NCBI GenBank assembly: GCA_014379585.1
Contig: JACMLN010000064.1
Coordinates: 1 to 45,400 of the forward strand
Direction: 5' to 3'
DNA length: 45,400 bases
From: Gloeobacterales cyanobacterium ES-bin-313
GTDB lineage: Bacteria; Cyanobacteriota; Cyanobacteriia; Gloeobacterales; Gloeobacteraceae
The translations under genes were made by a program, and so were the position numbers. The notes under the pieces are model-generated. The model had not been told where the DNA came from, ran no database searches, and saw only the letters and a program-made list of their open reading frames with translations. Every line of letters starts with the position of its first letter. Positions within the stretch are counted from its first letter, which is position 1. Below are positions 8,116 to 17,111 of the stretch, piece after piece.

Positions 8116-9579
8116 ATGCAACTGCGCGAACTACTGGCCTTAACCGGTTTAGACCCCCAACACATCCCAGAGCAAGAAATCACCGATCTGGCCACCGATT
8201 CCCGCCAGGTCAAACCAGGAAGCCTGTTTATCGGTTTACCAGGAACACGGGTCGATGGCAGCGAATTTTGGCCTCAAGCCGTAGCCCAAGGTGCTGTCGG
8301 TTTGGTGCTCTCAGAACAGGCGCAAGGGGTGACGACGGCAGTTCCGGTGATTCGGGTCGCTGATGTCACAGGCACCTGCGCCCGACTTGCCGCCGCTTTT
8401 TACGATTTTCCGGCTCGTAAATTACAACTCGTCGGCGTTACAGGCACCAACGGCAAAACGACGACGACCCACCTTATCGAACATCTGCTCTGTACCCAAG
8501 TGCCCACAGGCATGATCGGTACGCTGTATAGTCGCTGGCCGGGTCAATCGGTGGAAGCCCGTCACACCACCCCATTTGCCCTTGAAATTCAAGGATTGCT
8601 CGCCCAGATGGTGGCAGCAGGGTGCCAGGATGCTGTGCTCGAAGTCAGTTCCCATGCCCTCGCCCAACGCCGAGTGGCTGGGTGCCAGTTCGCCGCGACG
8701 GTTTTTACAAATCTGACCCAAGATCACCTGGACTTTCATCCAGATATGGAGAGTTACTATCAAGCAAAAGCAACACTGTTTCGCGATGAGTACCGCACAG
8801 GACGAGGGATCATCAATCAGGATGACCCTTGGGGACAGCGGCTAGCCAGCGAAAATGCCCAGATCTGGACCTACAGTGTGAAGGGCGATGCCGATATTTA
8901 CGCCACCGATGTCACTTTCACGCCGGAAGGCATCCGTGGCACGCTGCAAACTCCAGTTGGTAGTCACCCTTTTGCTAGTCCCCTCGTTGGCCAGTTCAAT
9001 CTCTCAAACTTGCTGGCCGCCGTCGGTGCAGCCCTCGCCGTCGAGATGCCATTAGCAGCGATCTGTGCCAATCTCGGTGGATTTAGTGGGGTTCCTGGTC
9101 GGATGGAACGGGTGAGTACAGGGGACGACGACATTGCGGTGATCGTCGATTATGCCCACACCCCCGATGGTCTGCATAAACTCCTAGAAGCCACCCGTCC
9201 TTTTGTGCACCATCGCCTGATCTGCGTCTTCGGCTGTGGTGGAGACCGTGACCGTACCAAGCGTCCCCAAATGGGTCGGATCGTTGCCCAACTTGCCGAT
9301 TGGCCCGTCGTTACTTCCGACAATCCCCGCACGGAAGATCCGGCAGGTATTCTCAGCGACATTCTGGCTGGCATTCCGGCAACGGCATCCCCTACTGTAG
9401 AAGTGGATCGGCGCACCGCTATTCGTCAGGCCATCCTCGAAGCAAAAGCGGGGGACTGCGTTGTGCTCGCTGGCAAAGGCCACGAGGACTATCAAATCCT
9501 CGGCACCACGAAGATCCACTTCGACGACCGAGAGGAAGCCCGCGAAGCCCTGAATCTACGCCGTTCTCGTCCTTCTTAG
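8116..9579 (+). CDS. murE: UDP-MurNAc-tripeptide synthetase (meso-diaminopimelate-adding)
   Basis: This cytoplasmic ligase adds meso-diaminopimelate to UDP-MurNAc-L-Ala-D-Glu in peptidoglycan synthesis. Visible motifs are the ATP loop GVTGTNGKTTTTH, EVSSHAL, TNLTQDHLDFH, VDYAHTPDGL, FGCGGDRDRTKRP and GKGHEDYQ. The DNPR motif (in TSDNPRTEDP) is known to select diaminopimelate over lysine. The frame can be read from a GTG at 8068, but homologues begin like the ATG at 8116 (MQLRELLALTGL), giving 487 residues. The nitroreductase gene follows 13 bp later, so the two may be co-transcribed, though no functional link is obvious. Confidence 0.95.
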   Translation: MQLRELLALTGLDPQHIPEQEITDLATDSRQVKPGSLFIGLPGTRVDGSEFWPQAVAQGAVGLVLSEQAQGVTTAVPVIRVADVTGTCARLAAAFYDFPARKLQLVGVTGTNGKTTTTHLIEHLLCTQVPTGMIGTLYSRWPGQSVEARHTTPFALEIQGLLAQMVAAGCQDAVLEVSSHALAQRRVAGCQFAATVFTNLTQDHLDFHPDMESYYQAKATLFRDEYRTGRGIINQDDPWGQRLASENAQIWTYSVKGDADIYATDVTFTPEGIRGTLQTPVGSHPFASPLVGQFNLSNLLAAVGAALAVEMPLAAICANLGGFSGVPGRMERVSTGDDDIAVIVDYAHTPDGLHKLLEATRPFVHHRLICVFGCGGDRDRTKRPQMGRIVAQLADWPVVTSDNPRTEDPAGILSDILAGIPATASPTVEVDRRTAIRQAILEAKAGDCVVLAGKGHEDYQILGTTKIHFDDREEAREALNLRRSRPS

Positions 9580-9592
9580 AGGAAACATCGCA

Positions 9593-10249
9593 ATGACTGC
9601 TCTCAATGTTCCCGCTGCCATTCTTCAGCGCCGCTCCATCAAGACTTTTAAGCCCGACCCGATTGCACCCGAACTGCTTCAACAACTGGTTGAACTGACC
9701 GTAGCTGCACCCAGTAGTTACAACATTCAAGATTGGCGGATTGTGCTTGTCCAGAGCGAGGCCCAAAAAGCAGCTCTCTGTGCAGCCTCCTTCAATCAAC
9801 AGATGATTATGCAAGCGCCTGTCACTTTTGTTTTTGCTGCCGATAGTCGGGCTTGGGCGAAGTACACCATGGAAAAAGTCTATGAACAAGCCCTGGCCAA
9901 TGGTGCATGGCCTGAGGGAACCGTTGGTTACTTCAAAAAAGCGATTCCCCAATTTCAAGCATCTCTCGGTGCCCAAGCCCGCGAGTACGCCCTCAAAGAT
10001 GCCATGATCGCCGCTACCCATCTCGTGCTCGCCGCCGAAAGCCTAGGTCTGTCTACTTGCTTTATGAACGGTTGGGTAGAGCCTCAGGTCAAACAGGTCA
10101 TTGGCGCTGGAGAAGACCCCGACATTGGGATCGCTGTGCTTGTGCCAGTCGGATACGCTGCTGATCCGCGCCTTAATCCTGGACGCTTACCCTTGTCTGC
10201 CAATGTCTTTGTCGATCAATTCAGCCATCCTTACGAATCGCTTAGTTAA
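9593..10249 (+). CDS. Nitroreductase-family FMN oxidoreductase
   Basis: It is an NAD(P)H-dependent flavoprotein family reducing nitroaromatics, quinones or flavins; the physiological substrate cannot be told from sequence. The 218 residues fit the family (about 200-220). The FMN phosphate-binding RRSIKTF is at residues 13-19, APSSYNIQDWRIVLV follows, and VPVGY near the C-terminus is the second conserved block. The start ATG follows a GAGG ribosome-binding site right after murE. The 163 bp after the stop (10250-10412) hold no clear gene or terminator before the convergent RecJ-like gene. Confidence 0.9.
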   Translation: MTALNVPAAILQRRSIKTFKPDPIAPELLQQLVELTVAAPSSYNIQDWRIVLVQSEAQKAALCAASFNQQMIMQAPVTFVFAADSRAWAKYTMEKVYEQALANGAWPEGTVGYFKKAIPQFQASLGAQAREYALKDAMIAATHLVLAAESLGLSTCFMNGWVEPQVKQVIGAGEDPDIGIAVLVPVGYAADPRLNPGRLPLSANVFVDQFSHPYESLS

Positions 10250-10412
10250 ACCAGGCTTTGGTTCGCTCCGTCTTTCCCTTCACACCCTATAGGTGTACTT
10301 TTCGTGCAAACAATCGCTGAAAAAGTGCAGCGTTTTCGGCTTCTTTGGCGATCATTCTCACAAAAAACGTAGACGGTGGGGAGTCGTCATCGAGAAGATT
10401 GGTGAAATGGCA

Positions 10413-12233
10413 TCAAACCATCAAACGTTGGCAAAGTTCCAAGATTGCTTGGGCGGAAGCATCGTTGAGCCATCGGTGAAACGCGCGGGCTTCGCGAAGG
10501 AAGGTTTTGCGTTCCAAGAGTGAGGGCGGCGCACTGAAAAACGCGGACAGCATGTCCGACTCTGGGGTTGCGCCAAGAATTTGCTGTTCTAAGCTTGCCC
10601 ACTCCTTAGAACAGCGGACAAGGGCAACAATGCGCGGTTTTTTGAGGCGCAACAAAGCAGCCAGGGCATCGGGGATCAAAGGCCAATCGCGAATGACGAG
10701 ATCAGGGATAGTTTCAGTCTCGACCTTGCGCCAATCTAAAAATGTTAATTCGAACGGTTTGGTCAAGGAGCGCTTTTGACGGCTCGGACGGAGGTCGTGG
10801 ATCCTGCCCCACCAAAGCACTTTGCCCTGCACCCAATATTCCATCTCAAAGACAATATCGAGGGCTGGATGGGCTTCCAATTCTTCCCTTCGATCTGCTT
10901 GATTGCGCAGGCGCAGGGTGCGACCCCCGATCTTGCAGTCGAGGTGGCGACCATCGCGGGAAATCTGGTGGTTGGGTGTACAGTTCAATAGAGCGATGCA
11001 TGGACGCGGGTGCCCAGGGCCAAAGGGTTCTTGGGGAGCCAGTTCTTCATAAACTCGGTCACATTCCCTGGCGGCATCCAGAACCAGACTGCTATCCACT
11101 ACTTTTGAGATCGTTAATTCTTGGGCAGGAGTGGGAGTGTGCTGGGCAAGTTCCCGACTCAAGGCCACTTGGAGGGCAGGAAGATTTTTGTTCTCCACTG
11201 CGAAGCAAATTGCCTGAGCATGACCACTGGAACGCTCTAAAAGCGGAGTAACGGCTTTTAGTGCTTCCCAAAGATCGACCCCAGGAATAGACACCCCCCA
11301 ACCCCAAGCAGTCGTTTTGCCGACAACAATCAGCACGACAGGACGGTGAAAGCGCTCGACCAATCGAGCGGTAGCGATGGGCAATCCCTCCGCCTGCCAA
11401 TGAGAACTCGCCAGAACAATCGGCTTTTGAATTTCTAAGCGACTTTCGATCTGTTGGGCAGATTCGAGCATGATCGGCTCGGCGTACTCGCGGTTGGTTT
11501 TGTTTCGTTGCAAAAAAGTTTCGCAAAGCATACCCGGATCGTCAGCAATCAGCAGTTCAACGACCAAAGAAGCATCTTCGAGCCGCCCGATGGCACTCAG
11601 TTTCGGCACAATTTGATTGGCCAAGGCTCTGATAGTCGGTTGCTTTTCGCCAAATTGGTTGAGCAGGGCTTGCAGACTGGGACGGCAAGTTTGGGCCAGA
11701 GCAGTCAATCCTTGTTGTGCAAGGAGATGCGCTTCTCCTGCCAAAGAAACCGGATCGCTCAGGAGCCCAATGGCCACAAGATCCAAAAATGTCTCGACTC
11801 CTGGCTGATCCATACGGCGATAAAGTTCGCTGACGAGTCTGTAGGCTTGACCCGTGGCATTCAAGATCCCTCCTGGTCTTAGGGCTAAGACTTCTAGATC
11901 CAAAACCGAAATCGGCGCACTCGGACAGACACTAAGAATCAGACGAATGCCTTGCTGACGATAGGTTTCAAGTATGTCGGTTTGAAACCCGTAGCCGTGC
12001 AGCCGTCGTTGGGGCAGAAAATAGGTCGTTTCCCAAGCGACCAATGCCTTGATCAGAAGCGCTGTAGCAACAATGCCGTCGCAGTCGAAACTTCCCCAAA
12101 TCAAGAGCGGTTCTGCTTGCGCCCTTGCCCTTAGAAGGCGGTCGACGATTGCTTGATCCACTTGATATGTGGGTTCTGGAAGACGCAACTGCTCCGATGA
12201 AGCGGCTTGTGGAAAGTGCCAACGGTGCGCCAT
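10413..12233 (-). CDS. RecJ/DHH-family protein with eroded active site
   Basis: The 606-residue product aligns by eye over the whole RecJ core: motif I region (LLIWGSFDCDGIVATALL, about residues 43-60), IGLLSDPVSLAGE, the second domain (FHRPVVLIV, SGHAQAICF) and an OB-like domain (EPFGPGHPRP). RecJ normally is a Mn-dependent 5'-3' single-strand DNA exonuclease. Key residues are missing here. Motif I reads SFDCDG instead of DxDxDG. The VDNG segment reads SVCPS. The DHH stretch is absent, with the loop about 20 residues shorter. WHxGV reads HWQAEG and GSGRS reads GWGVS. The frame is open and conserved throughout, so it looks like an expressed non-catalytic relative rather than a pseudogene. It lies 8 bp behind the ABC exporter gene and has an AGGGTGG ribosome-binding site. 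Confidence 0.8.
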   Translation of the reverse strand: MAHRWHFPQAASSEQLRLPEPTYQVDQAIVDRLLRARAQAEPLLIWGSFDCDGIVATALLIKALVAWETTYFLPQRRLHGYGFQTDILETYRQQGIRLILSVCPSAPISVLDLEVLALRPGGILNATGQAYRLVSELYRRMDQPGVETFLDLVAIGLLSDPVSLAGEAHLLAQQGLTALAQTCRPSLQALLNQFGEKQPTIRALANQIVPKLSAIGRLEDASLVVELLIADDPGMLCETFLQRNKTNREYAEPIMLESAQQIESRLEIQKPIVLASSHWQAEGLPIATARLVERFHRPVVLIVVGKTTAWGWGVSIPGVDLWEALKAVTPLLERSSGHAQAICFAVENKNLPALQVALSRELAQHTPTPAQELTISKVVDSSLVLDAARECDRVYEELAPQEPFGPGHPRPCIALLNCTPNHQISRDGRHLDCKIGGRTLRLRNQADRREELEAHPALDIVFEMEYWVQGKVLWWGRIHDLRPSRQKRSLTKPFELTFLDWRKVETETIPDLVIRDWPLIPDALAALLRLKKPRIVALVRCSKEWASLEQQILGATPESDMLSAFFSAPPSLLERKTFLREARAFHRWLNDASAQAILELCQRLMV

Positions 12234-12241
12234 AAACCACC

Positions 12242-14002
12242 CTAACTGGCGAGAATTTGCAAGCTGTACAACGTTGCGTAGAGACCTTTTTTATTGAGCA
12301 ATTGCTGATGTGCGCCATCTTCGATCAGTTCACCTTGGCGCAAGACAAGAATCCGGTCTACGTTGCGAATGGTACTCAGACGGTGAGCAATAATCATGCA
12401 GGTACGGTTCACCAACAACTTATTTAACGCCTCCTGCACCAAGACTTCAGTGCCGACATCGAGAGAGGCTGTCGCTTCGTCGAGCACCAGAATTCTTGGA
12501 TCCCGGACGGCGGCACGGGCAAAGGCAAGCAACTGCTTTTGTCCACCCGAAAGGTTATTGCCACGCTCGCGGACTTCCGTCTGGTAGCCCTGGGGCAAGT
12601 CTCGGATGAAACTATCGACATTCATTGCCACAGAAGCGGCCTGCACCTGCTCCAAACTATACTCTTCGCCGAGGGCAATATTCGACTTGATGTCTCCAGA
12701 GAACAAGAAACCCTCCTGGAGAATCACGCCGATATAGCGGCGCAACTCTTCCTGGGTCAAATTGCGAATATCGACACCGTCGATGGTGATCCGTCCCCGT
12801 GTTGGTTCGTAGAGGCGGCAGAGCAGACGAATGATTGTACTTTTGCCAGAACCGGTAGGGCCGACGAGGGCAACAGTCTGTCCAGGTGGGATCGTGAAAT
12901 CGACATCTTTAAGTACGTACTCGTCCGCTTTGTAGCCAAACCAGACATGTTCAAAGCGGATTTCGCCTTTGCCAGCGGGGTCAAGATGTTCCGGGTTGAC
13001 AGGATCTTTGACCTCGATGGGGGTATCGAGAATATCCGTAATCCGCTCCAGTGCAGTGAAGCCCGACTGAATCGAGGTAAAGCGCTCACCCAGTTGGCGG
13101 ATCGGATCGAAGAGGCGTTGGGCGTACTGAATAAAGGCGACCAACGTTCCAAAGGTAATTGCCTGTTCGAGGACTTTGCCACCGCCGTACCAGAGCACCC
13201 CAGCGATGGCTACAAGGGAAATCCATTCCATCACCGCCGAGAGCGCACTGTCATAAAAAATCGTTTCGTCTACAGCTTGAATATAGGTGCGGTTGACGGT
13301 ACTGAACTGCTCTGTGTTTTGATCTTCGCGGCGAAACAGTTGAACGACATTTACACCCAGAAGATTTTCTTGCAGAATGCCGTTGAGTACCGATAGCTGT
13401 TCGCGCACCCGATAGTTGGCTTCTCGATAGATCTTTTGAAACCAGATCACGAGAGCCGTGATCGGAAAAATCAAGATTGTGACCACGAGGGCAAGATCTG
13501 CCCTCAGGTAGAACATAAATCCAGCCACGATCACAATGGAAGCCGCATCGCTGACGATGCCCACGCCCCCGGTCGAGAACACTTCTCCCAGGGCTTCCAC
13601 ATCGCTGGTCAGTCGGGTGATCAGTTTGCCGACAGGTGTACGGCTAAAGTAACTGGCTGAGAGCGCTGTAACGTGGCGAAAGAGAGCAGAACGAATCTCC
13701 GTCGTCATGCGCTGCCCCGCCTGCTGGAGAAGATACCCCTGCCATGCCTGCACCCCAAGCCGGACGATCACAGTTAAACCCAGCAAAAAAGCGAGCCAGT
13801 GCAGTCCGGCAATGTCGCCCTGTCTGCCGGGGCCGTCGATCGCTTTTTGGATCAGGATCGGCCCAACTGCCGAAGAGACTGCCAACACAGGTAGCAAGGC
13901 AAGCGCAATAAAAAAGAGTCGGGTTTGTTGCTTGGCGTAGGGCAACATGCGTTGGAGCAGTTGCCAATTTCGCTTTTCGCCGACAGAAGTCTGGTCAATC
14001 AT
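12242..14002 (-). CDS. ABC exporter, MsbA/multidrug type (fused TM and ATPase)
   Basis: It is a homodimer-forming half-transporter in the inner membrane exporting lipids or hydrophobic compounds. The 586 residues comprise a six-helix domain (about 25-320) with GKLITRLTSDVEALGEVFS coupling segments. The ATPase domain has Walker A VGPTGSGKST (about residues 379-388), the Q-loop ILQEGFLFSGDI, signature LSGGQKQL, Walker B ILVLDEATASLD and the H-loop IIAHRLSTIRN. All catalytic residues are present. Its stop is 8 bp ahead of the RecJ-like start, so the two probably share an mRNA. The substrate cannot be assigned. Confidence 0.93.
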   Translation of the reverse strand: MIDQTSVGEKRNWQLLQRMLPYAKQQTRLFFIALALLPVLAVSSAVGPILIQKAIDGPGRQGDIAGLHWLAFLLGLTVIVRLGVQAWQGYLLQQAGQRMTTEIRSALFRHVTALSASYFSRTPVGKLITRLTSDVEALGEVFSTGGVGIVSDAASIVIVAGFMFYLRADLALVVTILIFPITALVIWFQKIYREANYRVREQLSVLNGILQENLLGVNVVQLFRREDQNTEQFSTVNRTYIQAVDETIFYDSALSAVMEWISLVAIAGVLWYGGGKVLEQAITFGTLVAFIQYAQRLFDPIRQLGERFTSIQSGFTALERITDILDTPIEVKDPVNPEHLDPAGKGEIRFEHVWFGYKADEYVLKDVDFTIPPGQTVALVGPTGSGKSTIIRLLCRLYEPTRGRITIDGVDIRNLTQEELRRYIGVILQEGFLFSGDIKSNIALGEEYSLEQVQAASVAMNVDSFIRDLPQGYQTEVRERGNNLSGGQKQLLAFARAAVRDPRILVLDEATASLDVGTEVLVQEALNKLLVNRTCMIIAHRLSTIRNVDRILVLRQGELIEDGAHQQLLNKKGLYATLYSLQILAS

Positions 14003-14048
14003 GCACTAATTGTGGCATCGAACCGCTAAGAAGACCTAGGCCAAAGTT

Positions 14049-14882
14049 TCAGTTCCGGCGGGCGCGGGGATGCACTTGGTTGTAGGCACGCATTACAGGC
14101 AGATGTTCTGGTGCACTGTGAACTTGGGTGGTTGCCAGGGAGCCGTGATGGAGGAGAGCTTGGACAATGCGTGAGTCTGCACCAGTCCCCAAGAGGTGAG
14201 CAATGTAGCTATTGCGCAGCAACCTTGGAGTGACAGCGAAGCCAAGACGCGCTTTCGACAGGGTGGTGAGCCGTTGCTGGAGTTGGGTGGCGCTGAGACC
14301 AAAAAGCCGTCCAGACGGCAACTGCTGCTGGGGTAAAAGTTTCCAAGTTGGGCTATCGAGGAGAATGCGCCCCTTCGCCAAGCAGAGTTCGCCAGAGGCA
14401 AAATCGATGTCTTCAACTGTGAGCGAAAGCAGTGCATCAACAGAAATGCCAGTTCCATAGAGCAATCGCCATGCTAAATGTGTGGCAGGATCGGGGGCTG
14501 CGTTCAAAAGGCTCTCGACCTGCGCTACCGTTAAAAGCTCCCGATTGCCTGTTGTGGAAGCGAAAGTGGGCAAATTTAAGGTCGGATCCCTCGGTAGTTC
14601 GCCTGTCTCAGCCAGAAAGCGGTAAAAAGCCCGCAACGCTGAACATTTGCGGCCTAAAGTGCTTTGGCGCAGTTGCAGTTGGAGTAAGAATTCTTGAAGT
14701 TTCGTGCTGCTGACTTGCCTCGGATCTTGATCGCCTATTGCCTCAAGATACTGAGAAATGTCCTGGGTATAGACCGTACAGGTGCGCGGAGCCAGCCCCT
14801 GCAATTTTAGAAAAGTCCTGAACCCAGCGAGATCCACGGAGCTAGACGAGTGTTTGGTGGGTGTGGGAATGTTGCTTGACAT
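14049..14882 (-). CDS. Xer-like tyrosine recombinase fold lacking catalytic residues
   Basis: The product (277 residues from the ATG at 14880-14882) has the SAM-like N-terminal domain of phage-type integrases (VDLAGFRTFLKLQGL onward) and the C-terminal catalytic fold. Compared with XerC/XerD, YGTGLRVSEL reads YGTGISVDAL, losing Arg-I. HxLRH reads RLLRNS, so the His is lost and the Arg kept. The nucleophile in TTQ-x-Y reads TTQVHS, so Tyr is replaced by His. The conserved tail AYNQVHPRARRN confirms the register. It is therefore unlikely to cleave DNA in the usual way. The frame could start upstream at 15056 or at a GTG at 14837, which would avoid the 41-bp overlap with the next gene. Confidence 0.78.
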   Translation of the reverse strand: MSSNIPTPTKHSSSSVDLAGFRTFLKLQGLAPRTCTVYTQDISQYLEAIGDQDPRQVSSTKLQEFLLQLQLRQSTLGRKCSALRAFYRFLAETGELPRDPTLNLPTFASTTGNRELLTVAQVESLLNAAPDPATHLAWRLLYGTGISVDALLSLTVEDIDFASGELCLAKGRILLDSPTWKLLPQQQLPSGRLFGLSATQLQQRLTTLSKARLGFAVTPRLLRNSYIAHLLGTGADSRIVQALLHHGSLATTQVHSAPEHLPVMRAYNQVHPRARRN

Positions 14883-15327
14883 TATCGCTGTCGCTGACAA
14901 TGCGATCCCCACCGAGTACCCGCCGAAAGGCAGGATCGTAAACCAGTTTGAAAGGGCCTTCTTCGGGGGTCGCCGTTGAACCGATGGGCAGCAAGCGCAG
15001 TTCTGGTTTGGCCTTATAGGTTCTGGTTGCCGCTTGGGTGCGATCGACGAAAGCATTGCAGGCGTAAAGATCCTCCCCCAAAATATCCGTGGGGATCGCC
15101 GGATTATCGTTTTGGATCACGTCGGCGTAGGTCGTGGCATAGATCTTGATAAATGAGGTGCGATTGCCTCGGCTCATCGATTCAAGGGCGGTGGAGGGAA
15201 TCGGCTCGACAATATGGACGGGATCGGTCTTGCCTTCGGCATTTTTTTGGTAGCACACAGCCACCCCGATCACTACGTAGTCCATTCCTTTAATGTCGGC
15301 TAGTTGCTGGGTGTAGGTCACGGTCAT
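14842..15327 (-). CDS. Conserved cyanobacterial-type protein of unknown function
   Basis: The 161-residue soluble product starts MTVTYTQQLADIKGMDYVVI. It has no signal peptide, membrane segment or motif I can name. A repeatedly acidic, Thr/Asp-rich C-terminal half ends in a His-rich tail (KQHSHTHQTLV). Its 3' end overlaps the possible start of the Xer-like gene, which suggests coupling. I have an impression that similar short proteins occur across cyanobacteria, but no function can be given. Confidence 0.7.
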   Translation of the reverse strand: MTVTYTQQLADIKGMDYVVIGVAVCYQKNAEGKTDPVHIVEPIPSTALESMSRGNRTSFIKIYATTYADVIQNDNPAIPTDILGEDLYACNAFVDRTQAATRTYKAKPELRLLPIGSTATPEEGPFKLVYDPAFRRVLGGDRIVSDSDNVKQHSHTHQTLV

Positions 15328-15564
15328 CTCGCCAATGCAATGGTAAGTAGTCTAGCAGGCTCCGGCAAGAAGCAGTTTTGCAAGCAGTGGGTTGCGCTTT
15401 CTCAAATTACCTTTACTTATCGCATGCAGTGCTAAAGGTGTTACATATCTCCATGCCAAGAGCCGATTGTGCTTGCTTGAAAATCGTGCGGAGGAGAGTT
15501 TCTAACTACTCAGTAAGCAAATCTACGGAATACCATAAATTGTTCTGACCCGTAAATATCCTTT

Positions 15565-15960
15565 CTAAAAAACCTGCGGACTGCGGCTCATCCGTTGTGT
15601 AAATTCACTGACGGAAGGGTTAGAAGAATCTGGATTTGGTGTGCCTGTCGATCGTTTCCAGTCGTGGGCTGTTGCAGTTGTCGTTGCAATTTTCCCGGAT
15701 TCAAGATTTCGGACAAGTAACCACATCTTCCCATGTTCTCCACAAAAGAATTCCTCGATCCAGCTGTGGCGGTCAAGACGATACCCTTGAGCCATAGACA
15801 TGGCTGCCTGTCTGCGCGACATGCCCATGTAATGGACGAAGTCGGAAGCTTCGCTGCAATAAATTAAGTACTTTTCACTGCCGATTCGCCATAGACGGTT
15901 TTCGCAATCAGGACAGGCGAATCGTTCTGTATCACTGCGTTTGCTGCGTTTTCCAGGCAT
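15565..15960 (-). CDS. Small zinc-ribbon protein, function unknown
   Basis: The 131-residue product begins with a basic stretch (MPGKRSKRSDTERF) followed by CPDC (about residues 16-19). A third Cys lies in IYCSEASDF and a CGEHG further on, together a plausible set of zinc ligands. The C-terminal 40 residues are Ser/Thr/Pro-rich and probably disordered. It could bind nucleic acid or protein; no family is recognised. It stands alone, with 237 bp of featureless DNA downstream (15328-15564). Confidence 0.65.
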   Translation of the reverse strand: MPGKRSKRSDTERFACPDCENRLWRIGSEKYLIYCSEASDFVHYMGMSRRQAAMSMAQGYRLDRHSWIEEFFCGEHGKMWLLVRNLESGKIATTTATAHDWKRSTGTPNPDSSNPSVSEFTQRMSRSPQVF

Positions 15961-16452
15961 AGGTCTACTCCCTTAAGGCTAGTGGCTCGCAGGACTGGGG
16001 GGAATGTCAAGTCCTGCAAAGTACCATACAAATGAACATTCTCAAAAGTGTTGCTTTGACTACTGAATTAGTCGATTCCGAAGGTAATTATACTCAAAAT
16101 AGCTCATTCACTAGATAGCTAACACAATCCCCAGGGCTTGCATTCCGTGCATTCACGCAAATACTATCGAGACAATAAAAAATCCTTTCAACATCTATCT
16201 TTGGGTAGATATTGCTAACAGTTTTGCGCTCACATACCAATTTTGGTAATATGTGTTGACTGATACGGTCGAACTCATTTTTTGCCGCTAGGTTAGTTGC
16301 AGATTGTGAAGTTGTAATAAAAGTTTTGTGAAATTTCACTAAAGCTGACAACCCACAAAAGCTTGAGAAGACACCTCTGAGTGCACTTGAGCAGACCTGC
16401 AGGAATACTTTTCCCTGCTTAGGCTGCTTTTTGGCTTGCTGGAGAATACTAA
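15961..16452. other. Non-coding upstream region of the exopolysaccharide locus
   Basis: About 490 bp, AT-rich compared with both sides, separating the zinc-ribbon gene from the divergent polysaccharide genes. It probably carries the main promoter of the locus. A minus-strand frame at 16094-16477 exists but runs into the sugar-transferase start and has no recognisable features, so it was not called. A GGAG (16441-16444) serves as ribosome-binding site for the first gene. Confidence 0.4.
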
Positions 16453-17109
16453 ATGACTCAGACACCTCTGTCTTCACCAGAAATTCTGGTGGGGGATGTT
16501 CACCTTTCTGTTTATGCCCCAGCGAAACGCTTGGTCGATATTGCGGGAGCCTGTGTTGGGTTGCTGCTTACGGCAGCCCTCTTCCCGTTCATAGCGATGA
16601 TGATCCTTCTCGATTCTCCTGGCCCCATACTTTATGCCCAAGAACGTGTCGGTCTTTCTGGTCGCAGATTTCGGATGTTCAAGTTCCGCTCGATGGTTAC
16701 GAATGCCGATGCCAAGCAGCATTTGGTGGCCAACGCTTCCCCCGATGGTCTGCTCTTCAAGAGTCCTACCGATCCGCGAGTGACGCGGGTTGGCAGATTT
16801 TTGAGGCGCACCAGTCTCGATGAACTTCCCCAGTTTTGGCACGTTTTGAAAGGAGAGATGAGTTTGGTGGGTACCCGCCCACCTCGTCCCCAAGAAGTGG
16901 AGCGCTATGCGCCGACCCACTGGACTAGGCTAGCCGTCAAGCCAGGGATCACTGGTCTTTGGCAAGTGTCTGGTCGCTCAGAAATTCTCGATTTTGAGCA
17001 AGTCGTTGCCTTGGATCGGCGCTACCAAGCGCAGTGGTCCTTGGCCCTCGATCTGCGAATTATTTGGCAAACCGTCGTGACAATATTCACTGGCAGAGGA
17101 GCTTGCTAA
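16453..17109 (+). CDS. Initiating sugar-phosphate transferase (bacterial sugar transferase family)
   Basis: It transfers a sugar 1-phosphate from a nucleotide sugar to undecaprenyl phosphate, starting the polysaccharide repeat unit at the inner membrane. The 218-residue product has KRLVDIAGACVGLLL with a hydrophobic re-entrant helix (about residues 22-50). The family's catalytic core follows: YAQERVGLSGRRFRMFKFRSM, the RRTSLDELPQ segment, MSLVGTRPPRP and the C-terminal PGITGLWQVSGR. It lacks the large multi-spanning N-terminal half of WbaP, so it is the short PglC/WcaJ-C-type form. As the first gene of the cluster it fits the initiation role. Confidence 0.95.
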   Translation: MTQTPLSSPEILVGDVHLSVYAPAKRLVDIAGACVGLLLTAALFPFIAMMILLDSPGPILYAQERVGLSGRRFRMFKFRSMVTNADAKQHLVANASPDGLLFKSPTDPRVTRVGRFLRRTSLDELPQFWHVLKGEMSLVGTRPPRPQEVERYAPTHWTRLAVKPGITGLWQVSGRSEILDFEQVVALDRRYQAQWSLALDLRIIWQTVVTIFTGRGAC

Positions 17110-17111
17110 TC

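Noticed and set aside
10413-12233. Frameshift as the cause of the missing DHH motif in the RecJ-like gene
   Set aside because: Sequence similarity to RecJ resumes in the same frame on both sides and no other frame supplies the DHH stretch.
16094-16477. Minus-strand 127-codon frame before the polysaccharide locus
   Set aside because: Overlaps the start of the sugar transferase, has no recognisable domain and lies in a likely promoter region.
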